In this document: positions 24,222 to 36,715 of the stretch, one piece after another
Numbering within the stretch: position 1 is the stretch's first letter
Layout of the letters: each line of letters starts with the position of its first letter
Source of the DNA: Sternotherus odoratus
Lineage: Eukaryota > Chordata > Testudines > Kinosternidae
DNA: 64,000 bases
NCBI GenBank assembly: GCA_032164245.1
Contig: JAVMKO010000003.1
Coordinates: 63,248,390 to 63,312,389, forward strand
Reading direction: 5' to 3'
Notes under the pieces: generated by a model
Seen by the model: only the letters and a program-made list of their open reading frames with translations
Databases searched by the model: none
What the model was told of the DNA's origin: nothing
Made by a program: the position numbers and the translations under genes

Positions 24222-25615
24222 AAATAGAAACATAGCATTGGAAGGGCCCTTGAAACGTCATCAAGTCCAGCTGTCTATGCTGAGGCAGGACCAAGTATAC
24301 CTAGATCACTACCCTAAGAGGTGTTTGTCTAACATGTTCTTAAAATCTGCCAATCGGGGGATTCCACAATCTCCCTTGGAAGCGATTCCAGTGCTTAACT
24401 ATCCTTATAGGGTTTTTTCCCCCTAATATCTAACCTAAATCTCCCTTGCTGCAGATTCAGCCCATTACTTCCTGTCATACCTTCACTGAGCATGGGGAAC
24501 CATTGATCACCATCCTCTTTGTAACATCACTTAACATATTTCAGGACTGTTATCAGTTGCTCCCTTCAGTCTTCTCTTCTCAAGGGTAAATTTGCATGGC
24601 TTTTTTAAAACTTTTCCTTCTAGGTCAGGTTTTCTAAACCTGTCATTATTAGTCTTGCTCTCCTCTGGATTCTCTCCAATTTGTCCATATTTTTCTTAAA
24701 GTGAGAATCCCAGAACTGGACACAATTATCCAGCTGAGGCTTTGGGTTTTGGGGACTTACAGATGACAGTCCTGTTCATATACACCAGAAAGTTATTAGC
24801 CTTTTTTGTAACTGCATCACAGTGCTGACTAATATTCAATTTGTGATTCACTATAACCCCAGAATCTTTGCAGCAGTACTACTGCCTAGCCAGTTATTCC
24901 TCCATTTGTAATTGTGGATTTGATTTTTCCTTCCTCTGTGCCATATTTTGCATTTGTTTTTACTGAATTTCATTTTGTTGATTTCAGGCCAATTCTTCAA
25001 TTTGACAAAGTAATTTTGAATTCCAATCCTGCCCTCCAAAATTCTTACAACCCCTCCCAGCTTAATGCCATCTGCAAATTTGATAAGTATCATCTCCATT
25101 CCATCATCCAAATCACTAATGAAAATATTGAATAGTGCTGGACACCAGTGGGATCCTGCTAAATCCACACACCCCTCTGGTTTGACAGTGAGCCATTGCT
25201 ATCTATTTGAGTACAGTCTTTCTACCAGTTTTACAGCCCTTTATTGTTATTTAATCCAGATCACATTTCCCTAGTTTGCTTATGAATATATCATGTGGGA
25301 CGGTGATATAGCTTATTGAAATTAAGCTAAATCATGTGCACTGCTTCCCCTCTATCCATCAGGTCAGTAACCCTGTCAAAGAAGGAAATTAAGTTAGTTT
25401 GGAATGATTTGTTCTTGACAAATCTATGTTGGCTATTACTTATCACCCTGCTGTGCTCTAGGTGCTTACAACTGACTGTTTGATCATTTGTTCTAGTACC
25501 TTTCCAGCTATCAAAGTTAGGCTGGTAGGTCTATAATTCTTTGTTCTTCTTTTTTAAAATAATTACTATGTTTTCCCCTTTCCAGTCCTCTCACAGACCT
25601 CTTCCTGGAAGATTC
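24222..25615 (-). mobile_element. CR1 LINE, 5'-truncated, old
   Basis: The minus-strand copy keeps its 3' end ('atgctatgtttctattttt' next to 24222). Upstream in its own orientation lie the 3' untranslated region, post-RT region and RT core. A recognisable frame at 25168-24851 shows 'ALFNIFISDLDDGME' (RT block B), 'FADGIKLGG' (catalytic block C, with FADD changed to FADG) and 'KNKCKIWHRGRKN' (block D). Further upstream, 'ggaaattaagttagtttgg' and 'caaatctatgttggct' correspond to earlier RT blocks. The second catalytic aspartate is lost and stops interrupt the frame, so it is inactive. Confidence 0.88.
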
Positions 25616-26844
25616 ACCCAGCTCTAGTCTTCAGGGTGGAAGGGAACACCATGGATCCATACTACAGAGAGGATTTTATGTTGCCATCAGAAAAATGTGA
25701 CATATATACCAGAAGAAGGTACTTGCATGAACATTAATTATTATAAAGTTTATGGGTTCACTTGAGTTCCTCCATAATCTGTTATTTATAGATACTGAAT
25801 TGAAAAGATACAGAGCACGGGCTGTGTCACTGTAAATACAAATGTTGCTCAAACATACTGGCTAACAATCAAGTTAGCTTTAAGTTTAAAGTGCTGTTCA
25901 TGGCACTTGGTACTCCATGAATGTTGCACAACAAAAATGATTAGGAATGCCAAGGAGCAATTTCTCACACATTTATAAATTCAACCCTAGCCATAGATCA
26001 TATTAATCAGATCTCTTGTATAGAATATTTCATTTATTGTCCAATCTAAGTGCCTCAGACACACTTGAGTGAAATGCATTTCAGATCATAATGCCTGGTT
26101 TCTATTCAGTAATAGCAAATACAAATGTATAGTCTGGCAGCAATTTGTGTCAAAACCACTGTCATGTTATTTTTAAACTATATTTGACAGGGAGATTGAA
26201 ATGTTGTGAATAAGGCCATCAGTCTCTTTACCACCTACACCCTCTTTGTAGACAATTTTCTTCAGGTGAAGAGACTGTTTTATCACAGGAATGCTTTACT
26301 ATAGGGTCCAAAAGCTACACTTTAACATCAGTCATTTTCTTACATTTTATTTTGCATGAATGTGTGCTAGATATTTTCTGAAATGGTTATAAGAAATATG
26401 CAATTTGTCCTTTCTTCCTTATTGAAGGATTTGTGGTAAACAAATTATTACTCATGTTCATTACGATAATGCCTAGGGACCAACCAAGAACAGGGCCCCA
26501 TTGTGCTAGATTCAGTGAAAACACAAAGTATTAGACAGCTTCCTGCCTCAAAAAGCTTACAAGGTCCTACTGCCAGTGACTGATTCAAGCACTATCAAAT
26601 GGTTAATAGGAACTGAAACCCAACTGAATCTATAATGGAGTGTTGATTTACAAAACTGCCACACATATTAGACAGTGGAGCTCACTATAATTTACCATAA
26701 GCTAATGGTGTTTGCTCATGAGATGCTCTAGCTTTGAAAGGGAACTTTGGTCCTAAAGATGATATTTGCCTATGGTCTTTCATATGGTATTGCAGTCTGC
26801 ATCCTGCTCTGCCCGTCAGTCTGTGGTGTATTGGAAGTGGAGGG
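25616..26844. other. No recognised gene; ancient SINE-like remnant at 26468-26575
   Basis: Mostly unassigned. The block 'gggccccattgtgctagatt...aaaacacaaagtattagacagcttcctgcctcaaaaagcttacaa' at 26468-26575 is a widespread ancient amniote repeat that often accompanies MIR-like elements. Its exact family is uncertain. Confidence 0.45.
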
Positions 26845-26912
26845 CAGTTCTACAGCTGATGTAAATGAAGCCAATGGACTTGAGACAATTTATACTAGCT
26901 GAGAATTTGTTC
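26845..26912. repeat. Short palindromic repeat fragment
   Basis: 'cagctgatgtaaatgaagccaatggactt' followed by 'atttatactagctgagaattt' keeps both arms and the loop of the dispersed repeat family seen at 10.72 and 60.56 kb. Confidence 0.5.
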
Positions 26913-27150
26913 CTAGATGTTTACAGAACATTACTACTGGGAATATCCTTGAAAGTACAAGCTGAAATAGAAGAAGCAAGTCAATTTTTAATTTACCAAA
27001 TGGTCATAGCAACACTTATGCAAATGTATGGGGAGAAAGGACATTCTGTGGAACTGTTGATTGCTTCTCTGACTGAAGGGCCCCCGTCCCAGAAACTAAA
27101 AGTTTTGTTTCCCTACTTTTCTTTACTTCCTCTATCCCTTCTTTACCAAT

Positions 27151-27447
27151 CTAGGGGCTCGTCTTCATTACGGCAGGGAAGGATCGATCTTTTGGCGATC
27201 GATTTATTGCATCTCATCAAGACGCGATAAATCTATCGCCAGCGGCTCCCCCGTCGACTCCAGAAGTCCAGCTTGCCAAAAGGCGCAAGCTGGAGTTGAT
27301 GGGGGACCACGCTGCTGACCATCGCCGACGTGAGGACGGCAGGTAAGTCGGCTGTAGAGGCGCCGATTTCAGCTACATTATTAATGTAGCTGAAATTGCT
27401 TATCTACCGTCGATTCCCCCCCCCCCCCCAGTAGAGACCAGCCCTAG
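27151..27447. mobile_element. Hairpin-rich non-autonomous DNA transposon
   Basis: The ends CTAGGGGCTCGTCT and AGACCAGCCCTAG are inverted. Two hairpins dominate. One is built on 'ggcgatcgatttattgc' and 'gcgataaatctatcgcc' (27194-27240). The other is a 15-bp perfect hairpin with a one-base loop (27366-27380 and 27382-27396). The same motif set occurs reversed at 9.77-10.07 kb. It is CpG-rich relative to its surroundings and carries a C-run at 27417-27429. No transposase frame; superfamily uncertain. Confidence 0.7.
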
Positions 27448-28179
27448 AAGTGAGAAGATTAGACAGAGACACTGTCTAGACACTGCTCTGGCCCAGTGTT
27501 TATCATCTTATCAGTCTCTTACCATATGCTTTTTCTGACTTGTTTGAGCTTACTCTTTTCTCACCTCTCCCTTATGTCAGGAGCTGTGAAAGATGGTTGG
27601 TCCATTTTATGCAAGAAATCCCTTTCACAGAAGAAGTTATGCCAATTATTTAAGATAGGGGACTAGGTGGAGTTTTAGCTGTGCTGGTGGTTAGCAGCCT
27701 AGCTTGGCTTATAGAAAAGGAAATAGGGGAAAGCTTCCTTTAGGCTGATGGAAACCAGGGGAAAATTTCTCAATGCCTAAATCCCTGCTCCCACAAATTT
27801 CTGTATATTGCACTAAAGCTCTAGTACACAGAAGTCTCATTCTCATGTATCAGATATGAATTAAAATGGATGCCCTAAAGCCCTTCATTAAAACTATCTT
27901 CAAAAAGGGAGGCTGGGTTAGAGTGATTTCTCCATCCCTGGTGGATTTTGCCACCTGTTCAGATATTGTCTAATCAGCCCTGCCAAAGGTGACTTATCCT
28001 GGGGATTCCCAAAAACACTTCTGAGAGAAAAGGTAGGGATTGCTACTTGTGTTTTTGTTTGTTTGGGGTAATTTTTGGTTTTGTCCTTTTGGACTACTCC
28101 ACCACTTCCTTCCCCAATCTGGTTTATGCCAGCTGCTGCCTCAGTCTCATTTCTAGGGGCCAATCACCTGCCCATATTC
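27448..28179. other. No recognised gene; possibly leader sequence of an LTR element on the minus strand
   Basis: The part just below 28180 lies downstream of the minus-strand LTR called next and may be its leader. I cannot identify gag or pol. Confidence 0.3.
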
Positions 28180-28460
28180 TCCACCACCTGTAAGTTTCTG
28201 GACTCTCTCCCCCAACTACGAAGGACTCACTGCCACACCCAGAATCTTTTTCCAGGGACAGTTTTATTCTCCAAACATAGATAAAATATCCAAAACAGTT
28301 TCTTGGCCCACTCTGAGTTGCAGCTCCCAGGAGTTTTCCCCTTTGCATTTCTTCAGTCCCTTCTGCTTCGGGACTCTACTGTAGGAGACCACCTCCCTCT
28401 CAGCCCTTTATAGTGCTCATCTGATCCCTTCCTAGATGGACCTGATAAATTTAACAGACC
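28180..28460 (-). mobile_element. LTR-like fragment with TATA box and poly-A signal
   Basis: On the minus strand: 'cactataaaggg' (TATA-like, plus positions about 28403-28414), then about 140 bp later 'gaataaaactg' (AATAAA, about 28260-28270). After that comes 'acaggtggtggagaatatgggc', which resembles the 'TGGTGG...' leader next to an LTR primer-binding site. This order suits the U3-R-U5 of an endogenous retrovirus-like element. Termini were not found, and the frame at 28348-28124 is within it. Confidence 0.45.
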
Positions 28461-29426
28461 TTCTAGGCCCCTTGACCTTTAAAAGCAAATCACTTAAGCA
28501 CTGCAGACCAGATCATAGTCATCTTCAGCTCAGGTAACCAGTGGATGACAGAATGTAAAGAATCTGATATTTTTGTACTCTCCACATAGATAGATGGTCT
28601 TTGTGCTCATCTGCACACAGTGTTTGTTCCCCACTGATACCCTACTTAACATTAGCCACCCAATGGAGTGGGGGAAATGAGGCTATGCTAAATAACCCCT
28701 TGAGGGATGCAGCAGCAAGCTCAATCTACAGTATGCCCCTGTAAGGCAGAACTGAATCCTGTGCTGTTGATACAATCCACTTATTTTTCAGGAGGAAGCA
28801 TTTGCAGTGAAGTGCAATCAGTACATATTTAACAAGTGATGCTGCCTGCCCTTCTCCACTGTGGTTATTAGAGAACTGTTTTGTTTAAATGGTAAAAATT
28901 AATTAATAATTCCACCTCCTGCCTCCATGCACTCCGGCACACTCTTGTTACAGAAGAAGAGAAATTCTCTCATTGATCACAAGACAGCATATAGCTCATG
29001 GCAAAATTCTGCTGTGTATGTCCATTCTTGACTCTTGTGGTATGTCTTATTTGTGTTAAGTTTCCATTGATGCTGATATGTGTTCAGCACTTGTAAAGAA
29101 TCACTATGTAAATCTGAATGAAGAAATTGTCCCTAACTCCAGAAGCCCACTTAATTGGTAAAATTTTGATGAAATTCTCCATAGTAGTGAAAAAGAAAAG
29201 AAAAGAAAAGAAAGTGTTTTTCCAATTAGCACAGTTAAAAAGCATCTTCTGTAATTTGTTCTAGTCATCATAATTCTTATGCTAATCATCATTAATGAAC
29301 CATTAATGAACTGTCAGTTGAACAGACCTAACATCAGTAAAGTACAAATACAAAAAACCTCGATAAATGGCAAACTTTGTATTTTAATTGTTGTTTCTTA
29401 TTTCAGTTTCCCCTATTATCCATAAT
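28461..29426. other. No recognised gene; (AAAAG)n run at 29190-29214
   Basis: AT-rich unassigned sequence with a short AAAAG-type microsatellite. Confidence 0.45.
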
Positions 29427-29468
29427 TACTGTAACTGACAAAATAATTCTCTTTTGTCAGTTACAGTA
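29427..29468. repeat. 17-bp perfect inverted repeat at a CR1 junction
   Basis: TACTGTAACTGACAAAA at 29427-29443 is exactly complementary to 29452-29468, with an 8-base loop. The right arm ends where CR1 similarity starts. It may be a snap-back repair product made when the CR1 lost its 3' end. It is not an obvious transcription terminator. Confidence 0.85.
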
Positions 29469-30505
29469 TGTATCTTGAAGCGTGGGGACCAAAACTGGAC
29501 ACAGTACTCCAGTTGAGGCCTCACCAATGCCCAATAGAGGGGAATGATCCCATCCCTCAATCTGCTGAAAATGCCCCTACTTATACAACCCAAAATGCCT
29601 TTGGCCTTCTTGGCAACAAGGACACTCTGTTGACTCATATCCAGCTTCTTGTCCACTGTAACCCCTAGGTCCTTTTCTGTAGAACTGCTGCCTAGCCATT
29701 CTGTCCCTAGTCTGTAGCAGTGCATGGGATTCTTCTGTCCTATGTGCAAGACTCTGCACTTGTCCTTGTTGACTCTCATCAGATTTATTTTGGCTCAATC
29801 CTCTAATTTGTCTAGGTCCCTCTGTATCCTATCACTACCCTCCAGCGTATCTACCACTCCTCCCAGTTTAGTGTCATCTGCAAACTTGCCGAGGGTGCAG
29901 TCCATGCCATCTTCCAGATCATTGATAAAGATATTGAACAAAACTGGCCCCAAGACCCACCCTTGGGGCACTTCACTTGATACTGGCTGCCAACTAGGCA
30001 TGGAGCCATTGATCACCACCCATTGAGCCTGATGATCTAGCCAACTTTCTGTCCACCTTATAGTCTATTCATCCAGCCCATACTTTTTTATCCTTGCTGG
30101 CAAGAATACTGTGGGAGACTGTATCAAAATCTTTTCTAAAGTCAAGGAATAACCCATCTACTGCTTTTTCCTCACCCACAAGCCTATCTTATTATAGAAG
30201 GAAATTAGGTTAGTCAGGCATGGCTTGCCCTTGGTGAATCCATGATTACTGTTCCTGATCACTGTCCTCTCCTTTAAATGCTTCTTGAGGACCTGCTCCA
30301 TGATTTTTCCAAGGACTGAGGTGAGGCTAACTGGCCTGTAGTTCCCCGGAACTTCCTTCTTCCTTTTTTTAAAGATGGGCACTACATTAACTTTTTTCCA
30401 ATCATCCGGAACCTCCCCCGATCGCCATGAGTTTTCAAAGATAATGGCCAATGGCTCTGCAGTCACATTGGCCAACTTCTCAAATGAGGTATCATTGGAA
30501 ATATT
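29466..30505 (-). mobile_element. CR1 LINE fragment, truncated at both ends
   Basis: In the minus direction the copy starts near 30505 and runs through early RT blocks ('EVPGNYRPVSLTSVLGKIME', 'NHGFTKGKPCLTNLI'). It continues through block B ('[19 protein letters not shown]'), block C ('[10 protein letters not shown]', both aspartates kept) and block D ('[14 protein letters not shown]'), to '[14 protein letters not shown]'. It stops before the 3' untranslated region. The loss of the 3' tail is unusual for CR1, which is normally truncated at the 5' end only. Frameshifts break the frame into pieces. Confidence 0.9.
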
Positions 30506-30881
30506 ATGATTTACTGAATGCAATTGTCCAATTTGCATGCATATATCAGTTCTGTATCTGAAGTTAGGAATATTGACTATGTAGCAATTACAACTGTGTT
30601 TTCACATGGGGAAAGCCCACCAAATACTATGCCAAAAGACTGGATGACCCATTAGGAAGGACAACAGGACTAATCTTCCACCTTCCTGAGAAGCTTCCTG
30701 GGATGCACATCAGGGTCATGTGATAAAGTCATCTGGTATTAGATACCATCTTGGAATTCTAATGTTTTTCCACTAAGAGGAGGTGGGAGTCAAACTGGGA
30801 TAAAGATGGTTTCCACATATGCAAATCCTATTTAAGGCTGGAAAATGTGTTAATCTTGGTTCATTCTTCAATGAATCCAGA
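30506..30881. other. No recognised gene
   Basis: Unassigned spacer. It may belong to the same LTR element that continues after the next insertion, but no motif proves this. Confidence 0.35.
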
Positions 30882-31485
30882 CAAGGGCCAGCTCCAAGTT
30901 TTTTGCCATCCCAAGCAAAAAATAGTTTGCCCATCTTTTTTTTTCCCCTGCCCCTCCCCTTCCCCGCCCCATTCCAACCCTTTCTCCAAATCCCTAGCCC
31001 CACCTCCTCCGGGCATGCTGCATTTCCCCTCCTACTTCTCCCTCCCAGGCAAGCCTGGGAGGGAGCGGGGAGATGCGGAGTGGCGGTGCACTCAGGGAAG
31101 GAGGCAGCGGTGGAGTGGAGGTGAGCTGGAGTGGGGAGCAGTTCCTCGGCCCTCCCCAGGTTACTTCTTGCGTGCCCTCCGGCTCACCTCTGCTCCACCA
31201 CCACCTGCTCCCCTGAGCATGTTCCACTTCTCTCCCCTCTCTCCCAGGCTTGCCATGTGAATCAGCTGTTTTGCAGAAAGCCTGGGAGGGAGGGGGGGGA
31301 AGCAAAGTTGTGGCAGCAGGCTCAGGGGAGCAGGCGGAGGCAGAGTGTAGGCAGATGTGAGCTGTGGGGGTACCCAGGGAGCTGCCAGTGGGTGCTCCCC
31401 AAGCAAAAAATGCCCGGAATGCCTCCCCTTTAGATGTGCTACCCCAGGTTTGTACTTCCTTTGCTGGTGCCTAAAGCCAGCCCTG
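30882..31485. mobile_element. GC-rich non-autonomous hAT-like element
   Basis: The left end CAAGGGCCAGCTCCA and right end TAAAGCCAGCCCTG are inverted and resemble the CAGGGCCGGCTCTA ends of a turtle hAT family. The interior is GC-rich. It holds a 28-bp palindrome (arms 31038-31050 and 31053-31065), and the words 'cctgggaggga' and 'tctcccaggctt' repeat. It produces several overlapping proline/serine-rich frames of 100-137 codons that are not genes. No clear 8-bp target duplication. Confidence 0.6.
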
Positions 31486-32240
31486 ATCCCCACCCAAGAT
31501 AACTACTGGAAAAATTGAAAAAACGAAGATAAAGGAGAAGTGGGGGGGGGGATAATGAACCCAGGCTAGGAATGGTGTCTGGTCCATGAAGGATATACCT
31601 GGAGTTTTAAGATGCAAGCAAGAGCTCTCTATCCCTAAAGAAATTCTGCAATCTGCTTAAAACAACATTTAGGGTGAGATTGTAGCCAGGTTTTTTTTTT
31701 TTACTGTATTGAGCTTAGTATACATGTTTGTTTTATTTTCCCAGTAATCTGCTTTGATCTATTAGCTATTCCTTATCATCACTTAAAATCTACCTTTTGT
31801 AGTTAATAAACTTGGTTTCTGTTTATTCTAAAACCTGTTTGTGTAATTCATGGGGGTAGGGTGGGGCAAAAAGCTGTTCCTATCTTCTTCTACCTTGAAG
31901 AAGGAAGTGAATTTCATGAGCTTATACTCTATAGATCTCTATCCAGCTCAAGACAATATAATTTTGAGTTTACACTCCAGAAGGTGTGTGCGTTTGAGTT
32001 CTCAGCAATTCCCGAGTTGAGTCTTCCCACGCAGAGCTAATCTCAGTGTATTAGTATCCTTTTGCAGCTGGGTGTGGCCCTACCTTTGTGTGGACTAGAG
32101 GAGGCTTGAGCACCTGGCAGAGCAGGACATGGAGAGGGAGCCTGGGCTGGTGGCACAAGTGGGCTCAGTGGGACCCCAGAGCATCAGATGACACCTTGAA
32201 AAGGGGGAGGGGGCAACCCATAACAATGTGGCTCTGCTCC
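31486..32240 (+). mobile_element. Decayed LTR/leader region of a retrovirus-like element
   Basis: 'gttaataaacttggtttctgtttattct' (AATAAA at 31805-31810) is followed by 'tttgtgtaattcat...ggcaaaaagctgttcc', then 'gagttctcagcaattcccgag' and 'cagctgggtgtggccctac', ending near 'gggggcaacccataaca'. This series is familiar as the 3' part of a turtle endogenous-retrovirus LTR plus leader. No TG/CA boundary or gag frame is preserved. Host gene 3' sequence is less likely. Confidence 0.45.
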
Positions 32241-34234
32241 TAGAAATTAACCACTCCATCAGCACAGGATTGCTAGATAGGGAGTAATAGACAACTGAGG
32301 GGTTGGGTAGGGTAGATACATTATCACTACTAGTAACTAACCTCTGCAGATCCAGTTCAATGAGATTCAATTAGGAAAAAATTGACTGACCTTCTGTGGT
32401 TCATAGCCTGCACGTGGTGCAAGGAAATATTGGTCTTATTGTTCATTCTGGGTTTGCCTGTTTAAATAGCCCTCACTTCCCTAACTTGATTTGTTTTGTA
32501 GATATCACATGGCTGATCATAATTTCTAACTTAATTGTTTCTGAAGGTGTGACTCCTTTTTTTTTTTGTTAAATCATACAAATTTTGACTAAGCATGCTC
32601 CCTGCCAGGGTGCTGCACTGTTGTAGCAGCTGTTCTATAAATGAGATTTTAAAGGGAAGTCTCTTTGGCTCAGCCACATCTGCTTGTCTGGCTAGACAGA
32701 TGGAAGTTAAAAGATCCCCAGTAGTACTGCAGTCCCACTGTCCTTGCCAGTATTCCATCTATCAAGCAAGGAAGCGCTGATGTCTAGTTCTGTGTATATG
32801 AACTGCTGTTGAACACACAATGGGTGTTGGGGTTGGCTACATGGTCACTGCATAATCATTATTTACAATGTATTGGTGTGCTTTCAGATACCTTGATATG
32901 CACTTCACTTAAAGAGATACTGCTCTGAACCAAACCATAGAGCTGAATATCTTTGAATTTGTGGGAATCTCAGATCCAGATCTGGATCTAAAATCTGGAC
33001 CTGATTCTGACCCATTTAAGATGGGGGTAAATCAAAAATAAGTCTATTTACTGAAGTTGCTACAGTGTGAAATTGATAAGAAATCTGCCTACACCCCTCT
33101 ATGACTGATTCTTGTTTCTTTGCTCGGTTGAACCAAACCCTGGATCTAGCCATCCTGAAAGTTTGGATCTTGGCCTGAGTTTTAAGGCTCAGGCTGATTT
33201 CTAATGTAAGTCTATAGACTTACTCTGTAGTATTCCAGCCTGCATACAATGACTTAAGGACTTTATTTACTCATCTCCGATGATTATGAAGCTTTAGTTC
33301 TTCACCCTGTTTTTCTACTATACATTTTAATTATTTTTATACTTGGGATTTTTTCAGTTGCATTTTTAAACTGATACTTTATTTTGCTCTGTGTGATTCA
33401 TGCAAATTGCTAAGGAAAAAAACACTCTAAAAACCCCTAATTAAATATTCACTTTGACATTCTGGCCCCAGAAGAAATAACATTAGCTTCATACTTATCC
33501 ATCTGGTTATCAGTTTTAGCTAGAGAATCTCTGCTTACAATTTTCTAGGGACATGTGGGCAACCTTCCAGTTGTACCATTAAAATCCCTTAGATCCTAAC
33601 AACATGCTAATTAATGACCTCTGATGCTTGTGCATGGACAGCTGCAGTAGAAACTTTGTCCCAATAAGAACTTTTGCTCTGGAATTCCATTTTTTTTTAA
33701 ATGACTCTTGTTTTCTTCACTTCAAATGAACCTCAAGTTAAATATGGAATCAATTTTTAAAATATTTTGCATTTCAGAAAATATTATACAAATCTCATTT
33801 TAAAGGCAGCTCTCACTTAGAGAGAACTAGCTGACCAATCATGTTGCTTAGCAACTCCATATTCTCACAGGGAATCCAACATTGGATTGTAATGACTTGG
33901 GAAATGCTAGTTAGAAGTAGTAATTTACATAAGAAAGATACCAGTGTCTGTTCTGATTAGGAACAACATCTCTTTACTAATATTGGTCAGCAACAGTCCA
34001 GAGTCAGCCATCTGTCTATAAATGTTTTTCTTTATATGGAATGCTCCCTGTGGCAAGTGAGCATCATATCACCAAAAACATATAGTGGGGGGGAATAGAC
34101 TGCTTCACAAATTAATAAAAAAGGGAATCTAGCCTGCGCTTTTGCACTCATAAAACAATAGCAATTTGTACAAGAGCATTTTCATCGGAGGATTTCAAAG
34201 CATTGTTAAAGCATTAATTAATGCTAAATGAAAT
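32241..34234. other. No recognised gene; short palindromic-repeat relic near 33000-33090
   Basis: Mostly AT-rich and unassigned. 'gacctgattctgacccatttaa' near 33000 resembles the edge of the dispersed palindromic repeat family. Confidence 0.35.
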
Positions 34235-35290
34235 TACTATGAAGTGGGTGCACAACTGGTTGAAAGATCATACTCAAAAAGCAAAGTAGTTAGTTATCAA
34301 TGGTTTGCTGTCAAACTGGGAGAGTATATCTAGTGAGGTCCCACAAGGGTCTGCCCTGGGTCCAGTGCTATTTAATATATTCATGAATGACTTGGATAAT
34401 GGAGTAGAGACATGCTCATAAAATCCGTGGATGGCACTATATTGGGAGGGGTTGCAAACACTTTAGATGAGAAGATTATAATTCACAATGGCCTAGATAA
34501 ATTGGAGAACTGGTCTGAAATCAACAAATTAAAATTAATTAAACGCAAAGTACTACCCTTAGGAAGGAAAAATCAAATGCACAACTATGAAATGAGAAAT
34601 AACTGGCTCGGTCGTAGTATTGCTGAAATGGATCTGGGAATTGTAGTGGATTACAAATTGAATATGAATCCATGCAGTCACAAAAAAAAGCCTAATATAA
34701 TTCTGGGGTGCATAACCAGAAGTTTTGTATGTAAGACCATAGAGGTAATTGTCTCACTGTACTCAGCACTGGTGAGACCTCAGCTGGAATATGACGGCCA
34801 GTTCTAGGTGCTATACTTTAGGAAAGATGTGGACAAATTTGAGAAATCCAGAACACAGCAACAAAAATGAGAAAAGGTTTCAAAAACCTGATCTCTGAGT
34901 AAAAGTTTTTTTTAAAACGGGCACAATTAGCCTTGAGAAAAAGAAGACTGAGGGGGAGACTTGATAATCATCTTCAAATAGGTTGAGGGCCGTTACAAAG
35001 GACAGTAATCAATTGTTCTCCATGTCCATTGAAGGTATGACAAGAACTAATGGGCCTAATCTGTAGCAAGGGACATTTAGGTTAGCTATTAAGAAAAACT
35101 GAGAGTAGGTAAACTCTGTCTGGATAGGCTTCCAAGGGAGGTTGTGGAATCCCCATTACTGGAGGTTTTTAAATAACAGGTCGGACAATCACCCATCAGG
35201 ATTGACCAGGAATAGCTGGTCCTGCTTCAACATGGTATGGTGAATTAGATTACTTCTCAAAGCCTCTTCCACACCTACATTTCTACAATT
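34235..35290 (+). mobile_element. CR1 LINE, 5'-truncated
   Basis: It begins in the mid-RT region and passes through block B remnants ('ggtcccacaagggtctgccctgggtccagtgc'). The block C position 'KSVDGTILGG' shows the catalytic FADD changed to SVDG. It then passes 'RKVLPLGRKNQMHNYEMRNN', 'DLGIVVDYKLNM' and 'YSALVRPQLEYDGQF', then a frameshifted end and a 3' untranslated region ending near 'tttctacaattt'. The open piece is 34412-34807. Catalytic loss and stops make it inactive. Confidence 0.88.
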
Positions 35291-35860
35291 TAACACCTCT
35301 CAGGTATGTAGCTTCAGATGGATAGACTGAGTCACATATGTCAAACATAAATAAAATAAGTTATTGCATAAACATTTGTATGTATAAAGGTACAAGAAAG
35401 AACTGTTCTATATATTTATGTATAAATGCATACACATTTATGTGAAATTTATATTATGTATTTCAATACTTGAAAACAGAGACACTGCATAATAATTTTT
35501 TCAGTTTGAGAGCTGAATCAAAAAAATTTTAAATGACTCAATTTAAACTGAAACAGATTTATTCTTTTCTTCAGGGTAAAACAAAAAAGCTGAAAAAAAT
35601 AATTTTGAATAAAACAAAATGTTTTGTTCAACCTGAAAAAAAAATTTCAGGTTTTTTTGGGGTGTTTATACTTTTCCAAAAAATACCTACATTTCTAAAC
35701 AAAGTGCCATTACATTTAGAATTTTTCCAAATACGGATATTTTGGTCAAATATTTGACCAAGAATATTTGCCTAATTCTACCAAAATTTTCAAATAGTTC
35801 CAGAGCCCAGAAAAATTCATTTTTAGATGAACTTGCTATTCACCAGAACATTCTTTCCTG
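35291..35860. other. No recognised gene
   Basis: Very AT-rich stretch with A- and T-runs. The 74-codon frame at 35533-35757 is low complexity. Confidence 0.4.
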
Positions 35861-36715
35861 TGTGACAGGTGCAACAGGCCCCTTGAGGCCCCCTGCTGGG
35901 GGGTTTGTGGTCCTTCCACACCCCACCCCAAAAAAGGAGCAGTGAAGGAGTGTACTCCAGGTCTACCTAGAAAAGCTGCAGCGAAGCAGCCTATCAGAGC
36001 CCAACAGACTCAGTTAAAAGGAGCTGCAGGGTCTGAGCAAAACAGTTATGGGTGGGGACCAAAGGAACAAGGAAGGTGCTCCTGCTTGTTGCTGGAGCTC
36101 AATGGAAAGCCAGAGTGCAGGTTCTTGTGACACTGGCCTTCCGTGAGTAAGATCATCAGCCCTGAGGTAAGGGTGAAGAGGGAGGACCCAAGGAACAGCA
36201 GTAGCAATGGAGTTAAAGGAAGCATCACCTGGATGCTATTCGTAGAATCTCTGGGTTGAGATACAGAGTAGTGGATGGGTCTGGCTCCCCCTACCGACCA
36301 CTGGCAGAGTAGCTAAATCACCAAGAAAAGGTCAAATGTTGTTTATGAGCCTAAGTGAAAGGCAGGACTCAGAGTCTCCAGGGAGAAAGACCTGGGGGGA
36401 CTGTTCTATAACACAGCAGGGACAGATTGAAATCTAGCCTATAAGGGGCTGAAAACTGAGCCCAGAAACAGATCTAAAGAGAGTAACGGGGACAGGCCCT
36501 GTTGGATGTTATGTCCCAGAAGGTGTTTTGTTTGTTGATGTGTTAAACTATGCATGACTTAGCTAGAGGGATGAACCATTGAAGATAAGCCCGGTGAGGT
36601 TAACAGCTGGCAGAGGGTGCCTCGAGTAGAAAGAGAGAGTTAAAGATCACACCCAGTTGATAGGAGGCATTCACGAGAGGTGAGATTCCCCCATCACAAC
36701 TTGGTACCAGATGTG
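35861..36715 (+). mobile_element. LTR (plus) and leader of a decayed retrovirus-like or gypsy-like element
   Basis: It starts TGTGACAGGTGC at 35861. The first ~360 bp are the reverse complement (about 80% by eye) of 38861-39222, so an arm of the same LTR family lies inverted at the far side. 'cacaacttggtaccagatgtgggg' at 36697-36720 looks like the leader or primer-binding junction ('TGGTxCCAGATGTGGG') seen next to such LTRs. The LTR 3' limit is not certain. Confidence 0.6.

Noticed and set aside
26865..27230. 121-codon plus frame as a gene
   Set aside because: It starts inside a palindromic repeat fragment and ends inside a DNA transposon, so it spans unrelated pieces.
30847..31260. 137-codon proline-rich plus frame (and overlapping frames of about 100 codons)
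   Set aside because: All overlapping frames on both strands are long because the hAT-like element here is GC-rich and palindromic. No family signature.
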